The notes under the pieces: model-generated
What the model saw: the letters and a program-made list of their open reading frames with translations, nothing else
What the model was told of the DNA's origin: nothing
Databases searched by the model: none
In this document: positions 6,982-9,897 of the stretch, piece after piece
Layout of the letters: every line of letters starts with the position of its first letter
Position numbering within the stretch: the stretch's first letter is position 1
NCBI GenBank assembly: GCA_964616495.1
Contig: CAZTRF010000035.1
Span: forward strand, 1-9,897
DNA: 9,897 nt
Origin: DAOSVX01 sp964616495
GTDB lineage: Bacteria; Bacillota_I; Bacilli_A; RF39; UBA660
Direction: 5' to 3'
Translations under genes and position numbers: made by a program

Positions 6982-7459
6982 ATAGCTTTTTAATCATTGT
7001 TTCCATTCTTGGATGGTATTCTTTTTTATTATAAAATTTCTGGCCATTTTCATTATATGCAAATACATCTACTATTACGTATTCACATTTTTCAGATTTA
7101 AAATGTTCTTCCATTTTGTCAATGAGTTTCTGGCCTATACCTTTACTTCTAATTTTTTTTGTTACAATTAACTCTGTAATTTTTCCCCTTTTAGGGCATT
7201 TATAATCCAAATAGTCATACTCGCTATAAGGAGGAATAGTTCCCATAATTAGACCTATTGCTTTATCATTTTCTATATATAAATAACACCTACCATCATA
7301 GTCTTCAACTTCTTTTAAATCAAATTTTACCATCTTATCTCTATATTCCGGATGAATCCTATCCAAATGGTCTTTATCAATAGAAATGATGTATTCTTCT
7401 AATTCAATCAATAAATCTTTTATGTCTTCTAAATATTTATCACTATATTCCTCAATCAT
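6980..7459 (-). CDS. GNAT family N-acetyltransferase
   Basis: A 159-residue single-domain GNAT protein, the standard length. It would transfer an acetyl group from acetyl-CoA to an amine; the acceptor is unknown. The pyrophosphate-binding loop of motif A is RSKGIGQ (104-110), preceded by the strand KITELIVTKKI. The motif B region is DVFAYNENGQKFYNKKEY (131-148). The acidic N-terminal helix EDIKDLLIELEEYI (11-24) is typical of acceptor-side helix 1. No signal or membrane segment. AAGGGG is 5 nt before the ATG. Last gene of a three-gene set, 27 bp after the Nudix gene. Nothing points to antibiotic resistance specifically. Confidence 0.9.
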   Translation of the reverse strand: MIEEYSDKYLEDIKDLLIELEEYIISIDKDHLDRIHPEYRDKMVKFDLKEVEDYDGRCYLYIENDKAIGLIMGTIPPYSEYDYLDYKCPKRGKITELIVTKKIRSKGIGQKLIDKMEEHFKSEKCEYVIVDVFAYNENGQKFYNKKEYHPRMETMIKKL

Positions 7460-7486
7460 TTTTACCCCTTACTTCTTAAGCAATTT

Positions 7487-8029
7487 CTATTTGTTTATAA
7501 CTAATGTGGGTTTTCCCTCTATCAATTCATAATGTTTATTATAAAATTCAGAATAATACATTTTAAATATATTGAATCCCGAATTAATCCCTTTACCATC
7601 ATTTATCATATTTTCAAACTCGGAAATACTAAACCATTTGGCATCTTGTACTTCCGCAGGATCTAAAACCAATTCATCCACATCAATATTTTTTTTACAT
7701 AACCAAACTTCTACAAAGTCATTAATTCTTTTATACGAACCTATAAAACTCATCTCATCTTCTGTAGCTTTTATTCCAAGCTCTTCTTTTAATTCCCTTA
7801 ATGCTCCACTTAAGCTTGTATCTCCTTCTTGGGCCCCACCAGCCGTTGTCCCCCACATGTTTGGCATTTTTTTAGTTGTGGCCAATCTTTGTTGAAGAAG
7901 TATTTCATTTTGATCATTTATTACCCAAATAAAGCAAGATAGTCTGTATTCTCCATTGCTTAATTCTTTTCTCTCTTTGGTGTATCCTAAACTTTCATGC
8001 CTTTGATTATAAATATCTACCAATTCCAT
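7487..8029 (-). CDS. Nudix hydrolase, IDI-like subgroup
   Basis: 180 residues. Nudix enzymes cleave nucleoside diphosphates linked to another group, using Mg2+. The Nudix box spans residues 64-86, from the first Gly of GGAQEGD to RELKEELGI. It keeps the metal-binding REL-x-EE core (78-83) but has Asp70 where the consensus G-x5-E puts Glu. The flanking pattern ILLQQRLATTKKMPNMWGTTAGG resembles the group similar to isopentenyl-diphosphate isomerase, which includes many hydrolases of unknown substrate; a true isomerase is less likely. The ribosome binding site is AAAAGGAGA, 6 nt before the ATG. It lies between the two acetyltransferase genes (48 bp after the first, 27 bp before the second) and is the only gene here ending in TAG. 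Confidence 0.9.
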   Translation of the reverse strand: MELVDIYNQRHESLGYTKERKELSNGEYRLSCFIWVINDQNEILLQQRLATTKKMPNMWGTTAGGAQEGDTSLSGALRELKEELGIKATEDEMSFIGSYKRINDFVEVWLCKKNIDVDELVLDPAEVQDAKWFSISEFENMINDGKGINSGFNIFKMYYSEFYNKHYELIEGKPTLVINK

Positions 8030-8077
8030 TTTTATTTCTCCTTTTTAAATAACGACTTTTTTCTTTATTGCTATTTA

Positions 8078-9055
8078 TTAAACTTGTTTTTTTATGTTTT
8101 TTGAAATTGATCGTATCATTTGATAATGAAATTCTGTTTCACCACTTGGTATAAATCCTAATCTTTTATACAAAGCTCCAACTGGATTTTGCTTAAAGTA
8201 TTGAAGATGTAGCTCTTGATCTTTGTGTAATTCCATTATATCCGTTAATACTTGGGTTCCTATTCCTCTGCCTTGATATTCCGGAATTATACAAATATTT
8301 CCTATTTCATAGTTTTTATCATCAAGCATAAATCCATTGTAGAAACCTATATCTTTCCCATTTAGTTGGATTATCCATATATCTCCAATCGCTTTACTCA
8401 TAAAATCTTCAAAATATTTTTGTTGGTCATTTTCATTCCAAAATCCCCAACACTCCTCAACATATTTTTTATATGCTTCTTTTTTTATTTTATAAATAAA
8501 TTCTTTATAATTATGATATTCGTTATTAATATAAGGCCTCATATTATATTGATTTTCGTCAACATTATTATTACTTAACTTTGGATATTTTTCCATTCTA
8601 TATATTCCCTCATCATCAACAATATTGCCTAATGCTTTAAATCCATATCCAAAATGTTTATAAAATTCAACTGCTGTAATGCTAGCAGGTATTTCTACCC
8701 TATCGGCCCTTTTATAATATTCGTCTTCCTCTAGTGTTTCAATTATTTTTCTTCCTAAGCCCTGACCTTTATATTCAGGATCTATAAAAATTGTAAAAAA
8801 AGAAGTTTCAGTCATACTATCCCAATATGGTCCTACCATTCCAACACCAATTATTTTTTCATCACAAGTCAAAACATACACATGAAATCTATTAGCTCTT
8901 TTTCTTATCAATTCTTCATTGTGGCTTTCAATTAAATGATTGATATCTTCCTTAGAATAATCTTTAAGGTTTTCTGAAAGCATATCTTTTTTTACTACAT
9001 TGCATATTGCCGTTTCATCGCCTTCTATATACCTACGAATCTTTATGTTATTCAT
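8078..9055 (-). CDS. Two-domain GNAT acetyltransferase
   Basis: 325 residues made of two complete GNAT domains in tandem. The first (about 4-157) has the acetyl-CoA loop KGQGLG (96-101) after FFTIFIDPEY. The second (about 170-315) has QGRGIG (261-266) after EIGNICIIPEY and ends with ALYKRLGFIPSGE. The halves are joined by a short polar linker (SNNNVDENQ, 161-169). Both loops look intact, so either or both may be catalytic. Tandem GNATs include the mycothiol synthase type, but nothing identifies the substrate here. Start ATG 9055, with AGGTGG before it. First gene of a set with the Nudix and single GNAT genes. Confidence 0.9.
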   Translation of the reverse strand: MNNIKIRRYIEGDETAICNVVKKDMLSENLKDYSKEDINHLIESHNEELIRKRANRFHVYVLTCDEKIIGVGMVGPYWDSMTETSFFTIFIDPEYKGQGLGRKIIETLEEDEYYKRADRVEIPASITAVEFYKHFGYGFKALGNIVDDEGIYRMEKYPKLSNNNVDENQYNMRPYINNEYHNYKEFIYKIKKEAYKKYVEECWGFWNENDQQKYFEDFMSKAIGDIWIIQLNGKDIGFYNGFMLDDKNYEIGNICIIPEYQGRGIGTQVLTDIMELHKDQELHLQYFKQNPVGALYKRLGFIPSGETEFHYQMIRSISKNIKKQV

Positions 9056-9074
9056 ATTACCACCTTTAATAAAT

Positions 9075-9083
9075 ATTATAACA
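9075..9083 (-). promoter_or_regulatory. Extended -10 promoter of the GNAT-Nudix-GNAT operon
   Basis: The minus strand reads TGTTATAAT, a TGn extension plus TATAAT, about 20 nt upstream of the first start codon. No good -35 box is visible at 16-18 bp. Confidence 0.6.
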
Positions 9084-9112
9084 TAGTTTGTTTAGATTTT
9101 TTTATATAAAGC

Positions 9113-9149
9113 AAAAATGACCACTATCTATTAGACACCGGTGATTTTT
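9113..9149 (-). terminator. Possible weak hairpin terminator
   Basis: On the minus strand AAAAAT-C-ACC pairs with GGT-C-ATTTTT across a C-C mismatch and a loop of about 17 bases, then runs into TTTTTGCTTT. The stem is AT-rich and interrupted, so this is a weak call. Confidence 0.3.
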
Positions 9150-9274
9150 CTAACAAGTCTTTATAAATATCGAACTTATCAATTGATATTTTAACTTTAT
9201 TTAGATCCATTTTAGATAATCTTTCAAAACAGATCTAATAACGTATCCAACAAAAAGTTTATAATTTTCAGAAT

Positions 9275-9300
9275 GAAAAAAGCCTGTAAATATGGGCTTT
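9275..9300 (-). terminator. Intrinsic terminator after the SEC-C remnant
   Basis: On the minus strand AAAGCC (9300-9295) and GGCTTT (9284-9279) form a 6-bp stem around a 10-base loop, followed by six T residues. It begins 3 bases after the TAG (9306-9304) that ends the SEC-C reading frame, so that frame looks like a genuine gene end. Confidence 0.65.
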
Positions 9301-9303
9301 AAA

Positions 9304-9383
9304 CTACTTTCCACAACGGTTTTTGTATTTTTTACCGCTACCACATGGCTCGTAGGTTTAGACATTTTGAGAACTCTAGGCAA
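9304..9383 (-). pseudogene. Frame-disrupted C-terminal SEC-C motif remnant
   Basis: One minus-strand frame, open only from 9357 to the TAG at 9304, reads TYEPCGSGKKYKNRCGK. This is recognisably the SEC-C zinc-binding tail, whose usual form is PCPCGSGKKYKxCCGK, found at the C-terminus of SecA and many other proteins. The first PC pair is reduced to one Cys and one Cys of the CC pair is Arg. A stop (TAA, 9360-9358) lies immediately upstream in that frame. The continuation LPRVLKMSKPT lies in a neighbouring frame, so a one- or two-base indel near 9350-9358 would join them. The parent protein cannot be named. The 60-codon frame at 9201-9383 reads through this motif out of frame and is probably not a gene. 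Confidence 0.6.
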
Positions 9384-9424
9384 AATTAACAGAACTTATC
9401 GAAAAACTTATCTATTTTATTAAT

Positions 9425-9897
9425 TTACTTATTAGAAATTAATTCTTTTTCATTTACTGTTTTTTCTAACATTTCCAGTTCTTTTATATTTTTATTATTT
9501 TTTAAAATTTCTAATTGTTTTTTAGCTGATGCATTTAGTTTTACTAATCTTTCTTGCTGAGATAATCCATTTTTAACCATTTCTGACGAAGTATTTTGTA
9601 AATTGTTTAATACTATTAAATGAAGAATATCTGTATAATCTCTTATATTTCCATGTTTGGCAAGAATCGGATTTTTTATTTTCCATTCCTTTGCTGTCAT
9701 TCCAAATAATGCAACATTTAAAATATCAGCTTCATCAGAATATATATAATTTTTTTGCTTTTCAGTTAAAGCTGGAACGATATACTCTTTTACTGCATCT
9801 GTATGAATAATATAATTCACTTTTGATAATATTCTAGTTGCATTCCACTCTATTTTGTTTTGATAAAATTCATTGTATTTTAATCTTTCAAATTCTT
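9425..9897 (-). CDS. KilA-N domain-type protein, C-terminal part (runs off right edge)
   Basis: The last 156 residues are visible (frame open to 9895). The visible N-terminal end, EFERLKYNEFYQNKIEW, resembles the end of the KilA-N DNA-binding domain and its following helix. Then come NATRILSKVNYIIHTDAVKEYIVP, LNVALFGMTAKEWK, GNIRDYTDILHLIVLNNLQN and SQQERLVKLN, a conserved tail I recognise from stand-alone KilA-N proteins of gut bacteria. KilA-N proteins are typical of phages, large DNA viruses and prophage-derived islands, where many are presumed regulators. The GTG at 9820 is not the start, because the frame stays open and family-like upstream. The protein ends with a charged helix (KKQLEILKNNKNIKELEMLEK). 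No clear terminator follows the TAA directly. Confidence 0.75.
   Translation of the reverse strand, partial: EFERLKYNEFYQNKIEWNATRILSKVNYIIHTDAVKEYIVPALTEKQKNYIYSDEADILNVALFGMTAKEWKIKNPILAKHGNIRDYTDILHLIVLNNLQNTSSEMVKNGLSQQERLVKLNASAKKQLEILKNNKNIKELEMLEKTVNEKELISNK

Larger units (their letters stand above)
9084..9424. other. Gene-poor gap with decayed sequence
   Basis: 341 bp with no intact gene of convincing quality. It holds a weak hairpin (9113-9149), a 28-codon reading frame (9210-9124, minus) with no good ribosome binding site, a clear terminator (9275-9300), a broken SEC-C tail (9304-9383) and an 8-base direct repeat AACTTATC at 9393-9400 and 9405-9412. The mixture suggests the remains of a gene lost between the KilA-N gene and the acetyltransferase operon. 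Confidence 0.6.

Noticed and set aside
7572..7895. 107-codon plus-strand reading frame
   Set aside because: Antisense to the Nudix gene including its conserved box; Ser/Pro-rich complement with no start signals.
8366..8578. 70-codon plus-strand hydrophobic reading frame
   Set aside because: Antisense to the tandem GNAT linker and second domain.
9124..9210. 28-codon minus-strand frame starting MDLNKVKISIDKFDIYKD
   Set aside because: Weak ribosome binding site, inside a decayed region and no recognisable family; could be a fragment but not supportable as a gene.
9201..9383. 60-codon minus-strand frame starting MPRVLKMSKPT
   Set aside because: Reads out of frame through a SEC-C motif and a terminator; better explained as decayed sequence.
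9393..9412. Direct repeat AACTTATC x2 with 4-base gap
   Set aside because: Too short and too few copies to be a meaningful repeat, target-site duplication or CRISPR unit.
1..9897. tRNA, rRNA, CRISPR array or insertion sequence
   Set aside because: No cloverleaf-like sequence, no regularly spaced repeats and no transposase or terminal inverted repeats were seen on either strand.

Overview
The window is about 9.9 kb of AT-rich bacterial DNA from a low-GC Bacillota. It fits the Bacilli/Erysipelotrichia/RF39-like gut lineages, but no marker here fixes the genus. Supporting signs are strong GGAGG-type ribosome binding sites, TATAAT promoters, a CIRCE operator, and FtsH/TilS/YitT/RF2 proteins of Gram-positive type. 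Every intact gene ends in TAA or TAG. The only TGA at a gene's decoding point is the recoded codon of prfB, so the standard bacterial code applies and not the Mycoplasma code.

Nearly everything reads on the minus strand, in three operons. (1) Positions 1-3395: a coenzyme F420 ligase-family protein, tilS and ftsH (ftsH runs off the left edge). Its promoter lies back to back with that of a plus-strand small heat-shock gene (hsp20, 3440-3844), and a near-consensus CIRCE (HrcA operator) covers the -35 boxes of both. (2) Positions 3851-6904: an S66 (LD-carboxypeptidase/MccF-type) peptidase, prfB with its programmed +1 frameshift, and a YitT-family membrane protein. It ends in a bidirectional terminator shared with hsp20. 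(3) Positions 6951-9083: a tandem-GNAT acetyltransferase, an IDI-like Nudix hydrolase and a single-domain GNAT enzyme, with an extended -10 promoter and an intrinsic terminator.

Positions 9084-9424 hold no intact gene. They contain a hairpin, a clear terminator and, just upstream of it, a frame-disrupted SEC-C zinc-binding tail, so this looks like the 3' remnant of a lost gene. The right edge (9425-9897) is the C-terminal part of a KilA-N-type protein whose start is outside the window, suggesting an accessory or phage-derived neighbourhood.

Most of the window is core housekeeping: tRNA decoding, membrane proteolysis, translation termination, small heat shock and cell-wall turnover. I see no clear novel defence or mobile system. 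The most interesting signal is the shared CIRCE/divergent promoter, which could place tilS-ftsH under heat-shock control. Next are the F420-ligase-like protein without visible F420 partners, the acetyltransferase/Nudix operon and the decayed SEC-C locus beside the KilA-N gene.
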